Source: Bradyrhizobium sp. Y36
GTDB lineage: Bacteria; Pseudomonadota; Alphaproteobacteria; Rhizobiales; Xanthobacteraceae
NCBI RefSeq assembly: GCF_002531575.1
Contig: NZ_NWTI01000020.1
Coordinates: 85,257 to 149,256, forward strand
Reading direction: 5' to 3'
Length of the DNA stretch: 64,000 nt
This document shows, piece by piece, positions 9,080 to 18,511 of the stretch (its first letter is position 1; each line of letters opens with the position of its first letter). The position numbers and the translations under genes are program-made. The notes beneath the pieces were generated by a model. That model searched no databases. It saw only the letters and a program-made list of their open reading frames with translations, and was not told where the DNA came from.

Positions 9080-10882
9080 TCAGGTCGCCTGCCGCCGCAG
9101 GAAGGCCGGGATATCAAGATGGTCGTCGCCCTGTGGCGCCGGCGCAACAGGCGCCGGGCGGCCATGCATGTCCAAGCCCTGGGGCGCCGGACGACGGGCA
9201 TACTCGGATACCGGATCGCTCGACGCGATCTGCTGAGCCACGGTCTTCTGCGGCCGGCGCTCGGGCAGCGGCGGCATCGCAGGACCGGCTGTACGGGCGG
9301 CAGGCGCCGGCTCGCTTTCCTCGTCACGACGGCCGAGGCCGACATTGGCGAGGCGCTGGAGCAGCGACAGGCGGGTCTTCTGCGTGGGCTCTTCCTCACC
9401 CTCGCCGCGGGCCTGGCGAATCTCGGCCTGGGCCTGGATCGGCAGTTCATCGATACGCGGCATCCGGGGCGCCCGGATCGGCCCGCGCTCGGCCTGCGGC
9501 GGAATGAAGGTTTCGGGCGTCATCGGCTCCTGCATCGCAAGCGGGGCCTGCTCAGGCTCCGGAAACAGGGTCGGCTTCTGCGCGATCGGACGCACGGTCA
9601 CGTCGCCATAGGTCTGGGTCGGCGCAGGCGCCTGCGGCACATCGGCAACGGCGGCCGCGATGGCGGCGAGCGCGGCGCGCTCGACGTTCGGACGGGGCGC
9701 CATCGGCGCGGCAGCGACCGAGGCCTGTGCTGCGGGGATCTGCGTTTCCAGCTTCTGGGCGCGTTCGGCCAGGCGCTGGTTGTCGGCGCGCAGACGCGCG
9801 GTCAGGTCGGCGAGACGGCTCTCGGCGGCTGCGGCCGGAGCTGCGGGCGCCTGCTGCGCCTGCGGCGCGGCGTTCGCGACCGGAGCGGAGGTCGCCTGGC
9901 TGTTGCGGGCGATCGCAGCCTGCTCGATGCCGGTGGCGACGACCGAGACGCGGATCAGGCCGTCGAGCGCTTCGTCGAAGGTCGCGCCGACGATGATGTT
10001 GGCATCCTGGTCGACTTCCTCGCGGATGCGCGTCGCGGCTTCGTCGACCTCGAACAGCGTGAGGTCCTTGCCGCCGGTGATGGAGATGAGGAGGCCCTTG
10101 GCGCCTTTCATCGAGCTGTCGTCGATCAGCGGGTTGGCAATCGCGGCTTCCGCGGCGGTCAGCGCGCGCTTGTCGCCGGAGGCTTCGCCGGTGCCCATCA
10201 TCGCCTTGCCCATCTCGCGCATGACGGCGCGGACGTCGGCGAAGTCGAGATTGATCAGACCTTCCTTGACCATCAGGTCGGTGATGCAGGCGACGCCCGA
10301 GTAGAGCACCTGGTCAGCCATCGCGAAGGCGTCGGCGAAGGTGGTCTTCTCGTTGGCGACCCGGAACAGGTTCTGGTTCGGGATGATCAGGAGCGTGTCC
10401 ACGACCTTGTGAAGCTCGTTGATGCCGGCTTCGGCCGTGCGCATGCGGCGGCCACCCTCGAAGTGGAACGGCTTGGTCACGACGCCGACGGTGAGGATGC
10501 CCATGTCGCGCGCGGTCTTGGCGATCACGGGAGCAGCGCCCGTGCCGGTGCCGCCGCCCATGCCGGCGGTGACGAACACCATGTTGGCGCCCGAGAGATG
10601 GTCGCGCAGCTCGTCGATCACCTCTTCCGCCGCCGCGGCGCCGACGTTCGGCTGCGAGCCGGCGCCCAGGCCTTGCGTGACCGCGGTGCCCATCTGCACG
10701 ATGCGCTGCGCCTTCGACATCGTCAGCGCCTGCGCGTCGGTGTTGGCGACCACGAAGTCGACGCCCTGAAGGCCCGCCGTGATCATGTTGTTGACGGCGT
10801 TGCCGCCGGCGCCGCCGACGCCGAACACGGTGATCCGGGGCTTCAGTTCGTGAATATCAGGAACGTTGATGCTGATGGTCAT
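9080..10882 (-). CDS. ftsZ: Cell division protein FtsZ
   Basis: The 600-residue tubulin homologue forms the cytokinetic ring. The GTPase domain covers about residues 15-320 with GVGGAGGNAV near the N-terminus and the tubulin signature GGGTGTG at 109-115; the T7 loop region follows. After it comes an unusually long Ala/Pro/Gln/Arg-rich linker (about 325-585), as in Caulobacter and rhizobia, ending in the conserved membrane-partner peptide HLDIPAFLRRQ at the C-terminus. That peptide should bind FtsA and other anchors. It is 87 nt downstream of ftsA and followed by a strong terminator. Confidence 0.98.
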   Translation of the reverse strand: MTISINVPDIHELKPRITVFGVGGAGGNAVNNMITAGLQGVDFVVANTDAQALTMSKAQRIVQMGTAVTQGLGAGSQPNVGAAAAEEVIDELRDHLSGANMVFVTAGMGGGTGTGAAPVIAKTARDMGILTVGVVTKPFHFEGGRRMRTAEAGINELHKVVDTLLIIPNQNLFRVANEKTTFADAFAMADQVLYSGVACITDLMVKEGLINLDFADVRAVMREMGKAMMGTGEASGDKRALTAAEAAIANPLIDDSSMKGAKGLLISITGGKDLTLFEVDEAATRIREEVDQDANIIVGATFDEALDGLIRVSVVATGIEQAAIARNSQATSAPVANAAPQAQQAPAAPAAAAESRLADLTARLRADNQRLAERAQKLETQIPAAQASVAAAPMAPRPNVERAALAAIAAAVADVPQAPAPTQTYGDVTVRPIAQKPTLFPEPEQAPLAMQEPMTPETFIPPQAERGPIRAPRMPRIDELPIQAQAEIRQARGEGEEEPTQKTRLSLLQRLANVGLGRRDEESEPAPAARTAGPAMPPLPERRPQKTVAQQIASSDPVSEYARRPAPQGLDMHGRPAPVAPAPQGDDHLDIPAFLRRQAT

Positions 10883-10969
10883 GTTTGCCTCTCGATCACG
10901 CGCGCGTGGGTTCGCCCCGGCCAGCGGCCGCGGGAGTTGGTGAAAGTCGGGAATTGCGGAAATGAGTCA

Positions 10970-12292
10970 TCAGAAGCCCTCGCGTAGCCATCGTCCGACC
11001 TTTCCGAAATAGCCGCCGGTCCCTGTCTTGACCTGCTGCCGCGTATGCCGCGGTTCGACATGTTCGAGGTGAACATATTGCGGGTAGACGAGGAGTCCGG
11101 CCGGCACCGCGAACGCGGCGTTCTTCGCCTCGTTCGGCAGCCGGCCGAAGCCGAGCGGACGTCCGACCCGCACGGGCCGGCCGAGAATCTGGGTTCCGAG
11201 TTCGACGAGGCCGGTGAGCTGCGAGGCTCCGCCCGAAAGCACGACGCGGCCGTTGGGCTCCGAGGCGAACGGCGAATCCTTCAGCTTGTCCCGAACCATT
11301 TCGAAGACTTCCTCGGCACGGTGCTTGACGATGTTGGCGATGGTGGCGCGGGAAACGATCTGCGGCAGATCCTGCTCGTCACCGGCCGTCGGCACAGACA
11401 TCAGCTCACGCGAGTCCGATCCGCCGGTGATGACGGTCCCGTATAACGTCTTGATTCGCTCGGCATCGGCAATGGTCGCGGAGAGTCCGCGCGCCAGATC
11501 CATCGTGATGTGTTGCCCGCCGACCGCAAAACCGGCCGCATGCACGAAACGGCCGCCGGAATAGACTGCGATCGTGGTGGTGCCAGCGCCCATCTCGACG
11601 ACGGCTGCGCCGAGATCAGCCTCGTCGTCAGTCAGCACCGACAGGCCGGCCACATAGGGGCTCGCCGCCATGGCTTCGACATTGATGTGGCAGCGCTCCA
11701 CCGCCAGCATCAGGTTCCGCGCCACGGTGGCGTCGCAAGTGACGACGTTCATGTCGATGCCGAATTGATGGGCAACCATGCCGCGGGGATCGCGGATGCC
11801 CTTGACGCCATCGAGCGTGTAGCCGACCGGCAGCGCGTGCAGCACGGTGCGGCCTTCGCCGGTGGCGTGGCGCATGCCGGTGGAGGTGACGCGGCTGACA
11901 TCGGCCTGCGTCACGGCACCACCACGGATGTCGGCGGCAGCCTCGACCAGCTGGCCGGAGAGCCGGCCGCCGGAGACCGAGAGCAGCACGGACTCGACCC
12001 GCACCTTGGCCATTTTCTCCGCGAGCGCGACGGCCTGGCGCACCGCCTGCTCGCATTCGCCGAGATCGATCACCGCGCCGGCCTTCATCCCGCGCGACTG
12101 GATCTGGCTGTATCCGATCAATTCCACCGCATGGGTGCGGCCGCGCAGCGCCTCGCTCGGCGCAGACGGCTTCAGCCGCGCGATCATGCAGGCGATCTTG
12201 CTGGTGCCGATGTCGAGGCAGGCAACGAGGCCGCCGCGCTTATGCGGCATCTGGCGGGTCTTCGGCGTCTGGGTGCGATCGAGACCGGTCAT
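10970..12292 (-). CDS. ftsA: Cell division protein FtsA
   Basis: The 440-residue actin-like ATPase anchors FtsZ to the membrane and recruits the late divisome. The phosphate-1 motif is LDIGTSKIACM near residue 27, the phosphate-2 region is VVEMGAGTTTIAVY, and the adenosine motif is VVLSGGASQLTGL. The C-terminus ends in a short amphipathic stretch, GKVGRWLREGF, the expected membrane-targeting helix. The start codon overlaps the ftsQ stop by 4 nt, indicating translational coupling. Confidence 0.97.
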   Translation of the reverse strand: MTGLDRTQTPKTRQMPHKRGGLVACLDIGTSKIACMIARLKPSAPSEALRGRTHAVELIGYSQIQSRGMKAGAVIDLGECEQAVRQAVALAEKMAKVRVESVLLSVSGGRLSGQLVEAAADIRGGAVTQADVSRVTSTGMRHATGEGRTVLHALPVGYTLDGVKGIRDPRGMVAHQFGIDMNVVTCDATVARNLMLAVERCHINVEAMAASPYVAGLSVLTDDEADLGAAVVEMGAGTTTIAVYSGGRFVHAAGFAVGGQHITMDLARGLSATIADAERIKTLYGTVITGGSDSRELMSVPTAGDEQDLPQIVSRATIANIVKHRAEEVFEMVRDKLKDSPFASEPNGRVVLSGGASQLTGLVELGTQILGRPVRVGRPLGFGRLPNEAKNAAFAVPAGLLVYPQYVHLEHVEPRHTRQQVKTGTGGYFGKVGRWLREGF

Positions 12293-13323
12293 GCGGAATC
12301 CCCGGTCTTCTTTTTCTTCTTGTCCTTGAACAGGTCCTCGCGCGCCTTGGCGGCGTCCTCGGACAGCTGCACCACCAGCCGATCGGGCAGGCGCATGTCG
12401 ACGGCGACGATGTCGCGGGAGAACAGCCGGTCCTCCTTGTCGAGCTTGGACAGCATTGCGAGCGCGTTGCCGACGTCCTGCTCGGGCAGACGGATGTCGA
12501 GACCGTCCTTCAGCCTCAGATTCCAGCGCCGCTCGCCGACGTAGATCGCCGCCTTCGTCACCGCATTGACCTGCGGATAGCGGGCCAGCAGCGCCAGGAA
12601 ATCGCGGGCCTGGGTTTCAGCGCCCTTGCCGACCACGAGCGGCAACGACAGGAAGCGGCGCGAGACATAGGGCTCGAGCACGGCGCCGTCGTCGGCGATG
12701 ACGGAGAGCCTTCCGGCCTCCTGCCACAGCGCGAACGCCTTGCGCTCGGTGAGCTCGATCATGAGCTGGCCCGGATAGAGCTTCAGCACGGTCGCGTCCG
12801 CAATCCAGGGATTAGCCTTGAGCTTGTCGCGCACCGCGTCGGCGTCGAGGAACAGCAGCGAGGAGCGGCCGCTGACGCCGCCGATCGCCAGGATCTCGTC
12901 CTGCGTGAGCTGCTTGCGGCCGTTGATCACGACCGAGGTGATGCGGAACCCGGCGGAATTGGCCAGCGCGTTGCGTGCGTCGCTCACCGCCGTGATGAAA
13001 TCCTGGAGATGGCCGCCCTTGACGATGCCGAAGCCGCAGCTGCCGATCAGCAGCAATACGGTCATGCTGATCCCGACCCGGCGCGGCAGATAACGCTCGA
13101 CCAGCGCGACCACGCGCGGCGGCGGCTCGCGCTCGACGGCGGCCTTGGCCCGGGCCTTGGTCTTGTCCTTGGCGGCGGCGCGCGCCTGAGCGTGCCTGCG
13201 GTCGAGCTTCTCTTGCATCCACTCGCGCAGAAGCACGACCGCTCCGATCGCGGCCGCCTTCAGGTCAGCTTGGGGCCTCAGCGATCTGAAAAAGGACCGG
13301 GTGAGGCTTCCTGCTCCATCCAT
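12289..13323 (-). CDS. ftsQ: Cell division protein FtsQ
   Basis: The 344-residue bitopic protein links cytoplasmic and periplasmic divisome parts. A long basic cytoplasmic region (1-95, rich in Arg, Lys and Ala) precedes one membrane helix (ISMTVLLLIGSCGFGIV), then a periplasmic POTRA domain (RITSVVINGRKQLTQDEIL) and the FtsQ beta domain. The C-terminus is a lysine run (KDKKKKKTGDSA). Its position between ddl and ftsA is the standard order. The long cytoplasmic tail is common in rhizobia. Confidence 0.95.
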   Translation of the reverse strand: MDGAGSLTRSFFRSLRPQADLKAAAIGAVVLLREWMQEKLDRRHAQARAAAKDKTKARAKAAVEREPPPRVVALVERYLPRRVGISMTVLLLIGSCGFGIVKGGHLQDFITAVSDARNALANSAGFRITSVVINGRKQLTQDEILAIGGVSGRSSLLFLDADAVRDKLKANPWIADATVLKLYPGQLMIELTERKAFALWQEAGRLSVIADDGAVLEPYVSRRFLSLPLVVGKGAETQARDFLALLARYPQVNAVTKAAIYVGERRWNLRLKDGLDIRLPEQDVGNALAMLSKLDKEDRLFSRDIVAVDMRLPDRLVVQLSEDAAKAREDLFKDKKKKKTGDSA

Positions 13324-13672
13324 TGCACGAGCTCGTCAACAGTTTCCCCGCGACATCGCGCGGATCCTGGCGAACATGACGTCTCGGACGTGCCGGGTCG
13401 GGTGCTGGTCTTCAGCAGAAGAAGCCACTCCCCTTCAAAGCGTGCGCCGGGGGTGACATCACCCGCGACAGCTCACGCGCCGGCAGCCAAAGCGCCATAT
13501 GCGCCGCCAGCGTTAACCTTCGGACGTCCTGGTAAACAAAAGGTAAAGTTCGTTAACGTCCGGCGCATTTTGCCTCGCTCTGTGAGGCATTTGTGCCGCG
13601 ATGTCCGGCATTTTACCGGTTTTGGACGCCAAACCGGCCCATTTCGCCGGTCGGGCCGTTAACCAGTCCTAA
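13324..13672 (-). promoter_or_regulatory. Intergenic region upstream of ftsQ
   Basis: This 349-nt stretch between ddl and ftsQ has no credible gene. Its ddl-proximal half is AT-richer and contains several GTTAAC/GTTAACC words (13512, 13552, 13658), a motif resembling CtrA half-sites, although no pair fits the TTAA-N7-TTAA spacing exactly. It probably holds a promoter for ftsQAZ separate from the mur genes. Confidence 0.35.
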
Positions 13673-14659
13673 CTATTTCCGTACGCCCCGTTCGGCGAGC
13701 TCCACCAGGCCGCGCAGGAAGTCGACGAAGGCGATGCCCTCGGCCTTCAGCGCCTTGGGGTAGAGCGAGGACTTGGTCAGCCCGGGAAGCGTGTTGGTTT
13801 CGAGATAGACGAGGCCCCGGTCCGAAACGATGAAGTCCGACCGGGAATAGCCCGTGCAGGACATCGCGCGGTGCGCCAGCATCGCCTGCTCCTTCAGCGC
13901 AGCGGTGATCTCGGGCGGAAAACGCCCGGGGCAGATCTCCTGGGTCGACTTCAGGAGATATTTCGCGGCGTAGTCGAAATTGCCCTCGCCCGGAATGATC
14001 TCGATCGGCGGCAGCGAGATGATCGAGCCATCGGCGCGCTCCAGCACGCCGCAGGTCGCCTCGACGCCGGCGATATAGGGCTCGATCACGTAGTCCTCGT
14101 GCCTCGCCGCATTGCGGACCGCGACGAGGTCCTGCTTGGCGTTGACGAAGATCAGCCCGTAGCTCGAGCCATCGCGCGCCGGCTTCGCGATCAGCCTTCC
14201 GTATTCGGCAAAGGCCTCGTCGAGGTCGTCCAGCGCGATGTTTGCCGGCGGCGTGACGCCGCCGAGCGCGGCAAAATGCTTGGCCGCGATCTTGTCGAAG
14301 GCGAGATGCGAGGAAGCCGAGCCCGAACCGGTGAAGGGCACACCGCGCGCTTCGCACATCACCTGCAATTCGCCGTTCTCGGCACGCCCGCCATGCAGGC
14401 CAAGCACCAGCACACGGTCCTCGGCCTTGGCCTGGTCGAGCGCCTGCGCCAGCGGAATGCCTGACGTGCCCGGCTTGAACTCGTCCTCAAACGGACGGGC
14501 ATGTTCGAGCAGCTGCTTGGACTGCACCACATGCACCTTGTCCTCGACGTCCCACCACCAGAGATCGGCCTCGGGCAGGGCCTGATGCAGCGCCTGGGCC
14601 GAAGCGACCGAAACCAGACGCTCCCGGTTGGAGCCGCCGAAGAGGATGGTGATGCGCAT
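13673..14659 (-). CDS. ddl: D-alanine--D-alanine ligase
   Basis: The 328-residue ATP-grasp enzyme joins two D-alanines for the peptidoglycan stem peptide. Visible elements are the N-terminal ILFGGSNRERLVSVAS, VLGLHGGRAENGELQ, the glycine-rich FTGSGSASSHLAFDK, PARDGSSYG, and the C-terminal metal-binding VYLETNTLPGLT. The usual GGxSxExEVS reads GGSNRERLVS, so the conserved first Glu is kept within RERL but the following positions differ from the enterobacterial type. It lies between murB and ftsQ, where ddlB is expected. Confidence 0.93.
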   Translation of the reverse strand: MRITILFGGSNRERLVSVASAQALHQALPEADLWWWDVEDKVHVVQSKQLLEHARPFEDEFKPGTSGIPLAQALDQAKAEDRVLVLGLHGGRAENGELQVMCEARGVPFTGSGSASSHLAFDKIAAKHFAALGGVTPPANIALDDLDEAFAEYGRLIAKPARDGSSYGLIFVNAKQDLVAVRNAARHEDYVIEPYIAGVEATCGVLERADGSIISLPPIEIIPGEGNFDYAAKYLLKSTQEICPGRFPPEITAALKEQAMLAHRAMSCTGYSRSDFIVSDRGLVYLETNTLPGLTKSSLYPKALKAEGIAFVDFLRGLVELAERGVRK

Positions 14660-14681
14660 GTTCTCAGTTACCTATCCAGTT

Positions 14682-14799
14682 GTCATTCCGGGATGCGCCG
14701 TAAGGCGCAGGCCCGGAATCCATAACCACGACCGTGAGTATGGATTCTCAGATGCGCAATTGCGCATCGTAGCTCTCGCTTCGCGAGCCCCGGAATGAC
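14682..14799. repeat. Intergenic palindromic repeat, family A, long form
   Basis: Outer arms are GTCATTCCGGG and CCCCGGAATGAC. The interior differs from the short copies: TGCGCC-GTAA-GGCGCA, AATCCATA paired with TATGGATT, the palindrome GATGCGCAATTGCGCATC, and GCTCTCGCTTCGCGAGC. It fills most of the gap between murB and ddl and may modulate read-through. Confidence 0.8.
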
Positions 14800-14804
14800 G
14801 GTGG

Positions 14805-15722
14805 TCATGAAACCCCGATCCGCTTGATTTCCCAGTGTAGCTCAATTCCGGAATTTGCCTTCACCCGTTCGCGCACGGTCTCGCCCAGCGCCTCGATGTC
14901 GTGCGCGGTGGCATCGCCGGTATTGATCAGAAAGTTGCAGTGCATCTCGGAGACCTGCGCGCCGCCGACGCGCAAGCCGCGGCAGCCGGCGGCGTCGACC
15001 AGCTTCCAGGCCGAATGGCCAGGCGGATTCTTGAAGGTCGAACCGCCGGTCTTCTCGCGGATCGGCTGCGCGGTCTCGCGGTGGCTCTGCACCTCCGCCA
15101 TGCGCGCGCGGATCGCCTCCGCATCCCTGATCTCGCCGCGAAAGCGCGCGGACGTGAAGATGATGGAGGGATCGACGCCGCTGTTGCGGTAGACGAACTT
15201 CATGTCCGCATTGGTGAACACGTGCTTGGTGCCATCGCGGCCGACGCCCCTCGCCTCGATCAGCACGTCCTTGGTCTCGCCGCCATTGGCGCCCGCATTC
15301 ATGCGCAGCGCGCCGCCGATGGTGCCGGGAATGCCGAAGTAGAATTCAAGCCCGCCGATATTGGCGGAGGCCGCGACTTCCGCCACGCGTTTGTCGAGGG
15401 CGGCAGCACCTGCCGTGACGACGTCGCCGCTTGCGACTGCCTCACCGAAGGCGCGCGGTGCCAGACGGATCACGACGCCCGCAATGCCGCCGTCACGCAC
15501 GATCAGGTTGGAGCCGACGCCGACGACATGGACGGGAATCTCGGAAGCAAGACGCGCGAGAAAGTAGGCGAGGTCATCCTCATCCGCCGGCGTGAACAGC
15601 ACCTGCGCGGGACCGCCGACGCGAAACCAGGTCAGCTCGGCCAGCGATTGGTTCGCCAGCAGCCGGCCGCGCAGTTGCGGCATCGCGGCTTTCAGCGAGG
15701 GTGTGATGTCGGGGAAACCCAC
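14805..15722 (-). CDS. murB: UDP-N-acetylmuramate dehydrogenase MurB
   Basis: The 305-residue flavoenzyme reduces UDP-GlcNAc-enolpyruvate to UDP-MurNAc with NADPH. FAD-binding motifs VGVGSNLIVRDGGI and GIPGTIGGALRMNAGA are present, the catalytic Ser region is GGSTFKNP, and the terminal IELHWEIKRIG holds the acidic catalytic residue. It lacks the extra Tyr loop domain, so it is a type II MurB as in other alphaproteobacteria. It starts 4 nt after the murC stop. Confidence 0.96.
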   Translation of the reverse strand: MGFPDITPSLKAAMPQLRGRLLANQSLAELTWFRVGGPAQVLFTPADEDDLAYFLARLASEIPVHVVGVGSNLIVRDGGIAGVVIRLAPRAFGEAVASGDVVTAGAAALDKRVAEVAASANIGGLEFYFGIPGTIGGALRMNAGANGGETKDVLIEARGVGRDGTKHVFTNADMKFVYRNSGVDPSIIFTSARFRGEIRDAEAIRARMAEVQSHRETAQPIREKTGGSTFKNPPGHSAWKLVDAAGCRGLRVGGAQVSEMHCNFLINTGDATAHDIEALGETVRERVKANSGIELHWEIKRIGVS

Positions 15723-15726
15723 CGCG

Positions 15727-17130
15727 CTACCCCAGCGCCTTCAATTGATCGGGCAGCGCGTACGCCCATTGCGTGATGTTGCCGGCCCCCAGGCACACGA
15801 CGAGATCCCCGGACTTCGCCAATCCCTTGACGATGCCGGCAAGCTCCGGCGCCGCCGGCAGTGGCACCACCTCGCGATGGCCATGCGCGCGCAGGCCTTC
15901 GACGAAATGGTCGCGGTCGATGCCCTCGATCGGCGCCTCGCCGGCGGCATAGACGTCGGCGACAACAACTGCATCGGCATCGTTGAAGCAGGTGCAGAAT
16001 TCCTCGAACAGCGACTGCAGGCGGGTGTAGCGATGCGGCTGCACCACGGCGACGATCTTGCCGTTGGTGGATTCCCGCGCCGCCTTCAGCACCGCTGCGA
16101 TCTCGACGGGGTGATGTCCGTAATCGTCGATCACGGTGACGCCGTTCCATTCACCGGTCTTGGTGAAGCGACGTTTGACGCCGCCGAAGCCGGCGATTGC
16201 CTTGCGAATGTCGCCGTCGGAAACGCCGAGCTCGCGCGCGACCGCAATCGCGGCCGTCGCATTGGAGGCGTTGTGGCGGCCCGGCATCGGCAACATCAGA
16301 TCGGTGATCTCGTGCACAGCGCCGGTCTTGCGATCGCGGAACGCGACCTTGAATTTCGATCCCCCGCCCATCGGCGTGAGATCGACGAACCGCACGTCGG
16401 CCTGCGGATTCTCGCCGTAGGTGATGATGCGGCGATCCTCGATCTTGCCGACCAGGCTCTGCACCACGGGGTGATCGATGCACATCACCGCAAAACCGTA
16501 GAACGGCAGGTTCTCGACGAAGTGACGGAACGCGTCCTGCACGGCGTCGAACGTCTTGAAGTGATCGAGATGCTCGGGGTCGACATTGGTGACGATCGCG
16601 ACATCGGTCGGCAGCTTCAAGAACGTGCCGTCGCTCTCGTCGGCCTCCACCACCATCCAGTCACCGGCACCAAGCCGCGCGTTGGAGCCGTAGGCGTTGA
16701 TGATGCCGCCGTTGATCACGGTGGGATCGAGCCCGCCGGCGTCGAGCAGCGTCGCGACCATCGTGGTCGTCGTGGTCTTGCCGTGGGTGCCGGCGATGGC
16801 GACGCAGCTCTTCAGCCGCATCAGCTCGGCCAGCATCTCGGCGCGCCGCACCACGGGAATGCGCCGTTCGCGCGCCGCCATCAGCTCGGGATTGTCGCGC
16901 TTGATCGCGGTGGAGACCACGACGACCTCGGCACCGTCGACATTCTCGGCCTTGTGCCCGACCGAGACCTTTGCGCCCTTCTTGCGCAGACGGTCGAGAT
17001 TGTAATTGTCGGAAGCATCCGAGCCCTGCACGGCATAGCCGAGATTGACCAGCACCTCGGCGATGCCGCTCATGCCGATCCCGCCGATCCCGACGAAGTG
17101 GATGGGTCCGATCTCGCGCGGCAGTCTCAT
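15727..17130 (-). CDS. murC: UDP-N-acetylmuramate--L-alanine ligase MurC
   Basis: The enzyme adds the first amino acid, L-Ala, to UDP-MurNAc using ATP. With the start at 17130 it has 467 residues and begins MRLPREIGPIHFVGIGG, with an AGGGAAC ribosome binding site upstream; the frame is open 39 nt further but that extension is not family-like. Key motifs are the nucleotide-sugar site GIGGIGMSGIAEVL, the P-loop IAGTHGKTTTTTM, ANEDESDGT-like VVEADESDGTFL, and GRHNASNATAAIAVA. It precedes murB in a tight operon. Confidence 0.96.
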   Translation of the reverse strand: MRLPREIGPIHFVGIGGIGMSGIAEVLVNLGYAVQGSDASDNYNLDRLRKKGAKVSVGHKAENVDGAEVVVVSTAIKRDNPELMAARERRIPVVRRAEMLAELMRLKSCVAIAGTHGKTTTTTMVATLLDAGGLDPTVINGGIINAYGSNARLGAGDWMVVEADESDGTFLKLPTDVAIVTNVDPEHLDHFKTFDAVQDAFRHFVENLPFYGFAVMCIDHPVVQSLVGKIEDRRIITYGENPQADVRFVDLTPMGGGSKFKVAFRDRKTGAVHEITDLMLPMPGRHNASNATAAIAVARELGVSDGDIRKAIAGFGGVKRRFTKTGEWNGVTVIDDYGHHPVEIAAVLKAARESTNGKIVAVVQPHRYTRLQSLFEEFCTCFNDADAVVVADVYAAGEAPIEGIDRDHFVEGLRAHGHREVVPLPAAPELAGIVKGLAKSGDLVVCLGAGNITQWAYALPDQLKALG

Positions 17131-17254
17131 GCTCTGTTCCCTGACCTCGCCGCCTTGCGGAGGCGGCATCTGGCGAAGGTCGCGGCCAAATCAGCCACGT
17201 GCCTTTCCTACTGGATGCCCCGCTTTAGAAGGCGAAGACAAGGGCTTTTTCGCG

Positions 17255-18355
17255 TCAGATTCCCGCGATCTTGACCACCAGATCGGCCAGCCGCTCGGCC
17301 GCATCGAGCCGCCCTGCCCCCTTCGCGGCCGTTGCCATGGCGGCGAGGCGCGCAGGCTCGGCAGCGAAGGCGGAGATTTCGGAGGCCAACCGGTCCGAGG
17401 TGAACTCCGTCTGCGGGATGCGGACCGCCCCGTCGACCTTGACCAGCACGCCGGCATTGGCGAACTGATCCTGATCGATCGAGCCGGGCAGCGGCACCAG
17501 GATCGAGGGCCGGCCGATCGCGGCGAGCTCGGCCACCGTGCCGGCACCGGAGCGCGATACCACGAGATGATTGGAAGCGAGCCGCGCCGGCAGATCCGTG
17601 AAGAACGGCGCGAGCTCCACCTTGATCTTGTGCCTGTCATAGACCGCGCGCACCCGCGCCATGTCCTCGTCGCGCACCTGCTGGGTCAGGATCAGCCGGC
17701 CCCACAGCGCAGGCTCGAGCCGCTCGATCGCGCCCGGCACGATGTCGGCCATGATGCGTGCGCCCTGGCTGCCGCCGACCACGAGCAGGCGCAGCGGACC
17801 GTTCACCTCGGGCACAGCATACGGCACGGCAGCGGCTGCAAGCACGGCGGGCCGCATCGGCGTGCCGACCGTCGTGGTCTTGCCTGACAGCGCGGGATCG
17901 CGGTCGAGCACGCCGGGCAGCGACGTCGCGATGGCACGTACGCGGCTCGACAGGAACCGGTTGGCGCGGCCGAGCACGGCGTTGGCATCGTGGATGATGC
18001 CGGGCACGCCGGCGAACTTCGCCGCGACCAGCGGTGGCAGCGTCGGATAGCCGCCGAAGCCGACGACGGCGACGGGATTCAAGCGCTTGATCAGGGCGTA
18101 GGCGGAAAGCGTGCCGGCGGCGAGCGTGAGGCCGGCATAGGCGAGCTGGAACGGATTGCGGCCGCGCGCGGTCTCGCTCGAGACAACGTCGATCATGTCC
18201 TTGCTGAACAGCCCGCTGTAGCGCAGCGCGCGCTCGTCGGTGACGAGGCGGACGCGAAAGCCGCGACGGATCAATTCGACGCCGAGCGCCTCGGCCGGAA
18301 ACAGATGGCCGCCGGTGCCGCCCGCGGCGAGAAGAATCAAGGGGGAGGTGTCCAT
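17255..18355 (-). CDS. murG: Undecaprenyl-PP-MurNAc-pentapeptide-UDP GlcNAc transferase MurG
   Basis: The 366-residue GT28 glycosyltransferase converts lipid I to lipid II on the inner face of the membrane. The N-terminal glycine loop is AAGGTGGHLFPAEAL, the second loop is VVGGSQGARIMADIVP, and the UDP-GlcNAc site includes SRSGAGTVAELAAIGRPSIL. Length is normal. It sits between ftsW and murC with a 124-nt gap to murC and a repeat-filled gap to ftsW. Confidence 0.96.
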   Translation of the reverse strand: MDTSPLILLAAGGTGGHLFPAEALGVELIRRGFRVRLVTDERALRYSGLFSKDMIDVVSSETARGRNPFQLAYAGLTLAAGTLSAYALIKRLNPVAVVGFGGYPTLPPLVAAKFAGVPGIIHDANAVLGRANRFLSSRVRAIATSLPGVLDRDPALSGKTTTVGTPMRPAVLAAAAVPYAVPEVNGPLRLLVVGGSQGARIMADIVPGAIERLEPALWGRLILTQQVRDEDMARVRAVYDRHKIKVELAPFFTDLPARLASNHLVVSRSGAGTVAELAAIGRPSILVPLPGSIDQDQFANAGVLVKVDGAVRIPQTEFTSDRLASEISAFAAEPARLAAMATAAKGAGRLDAAERLADLVVKIAGI

Positions 18356-18383
18356 GGACAGGCCTTTTACAAGGTCTTTCCCA

Positions 18384-18510
18384 TCATTGCGAGCGAGGCG
18401 AAACGTCCGTAGCCCGGATGGAGCGGAGCGTAATCCGGGGTCTCGCCGCTTGGATGGAAACCCGGATTGCGCTTCGCTCCATCCGGGCTACGCGATCCTC
18501 GCCATGACGA
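18384..18510. repeat. Composite intergenic palindrome (family D copy with nested element)
   Basis: The outer arms TCATTGCGAGCGAGG and CCTCGCCATGA enclose a second, nested palindrome at 18409-18491 with arms GTAGCCCGGATGGAGCG and CGCTCCATCCGGGCTAC. The nested unit looks like one repeat inserted into another. It lies between ftsW and murG. Confidence 0.75.
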
Positions 18511-18511
18511 C

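Noticed and set aside
9119..10987. A 622-codon plus-strand open frame opposite ftsZ
   Set aside because: It is the antisense shadow of ftsZ; composition is Arg/Ala/Gly/Asp-rich and no family is recognisable.
13501..13680. CtrA binding sites in front of ftsQ
   Set aside because: GTTAAC words are present, but none of the pairs has the TTAA-N7-TTAA spacing, so no site was called.
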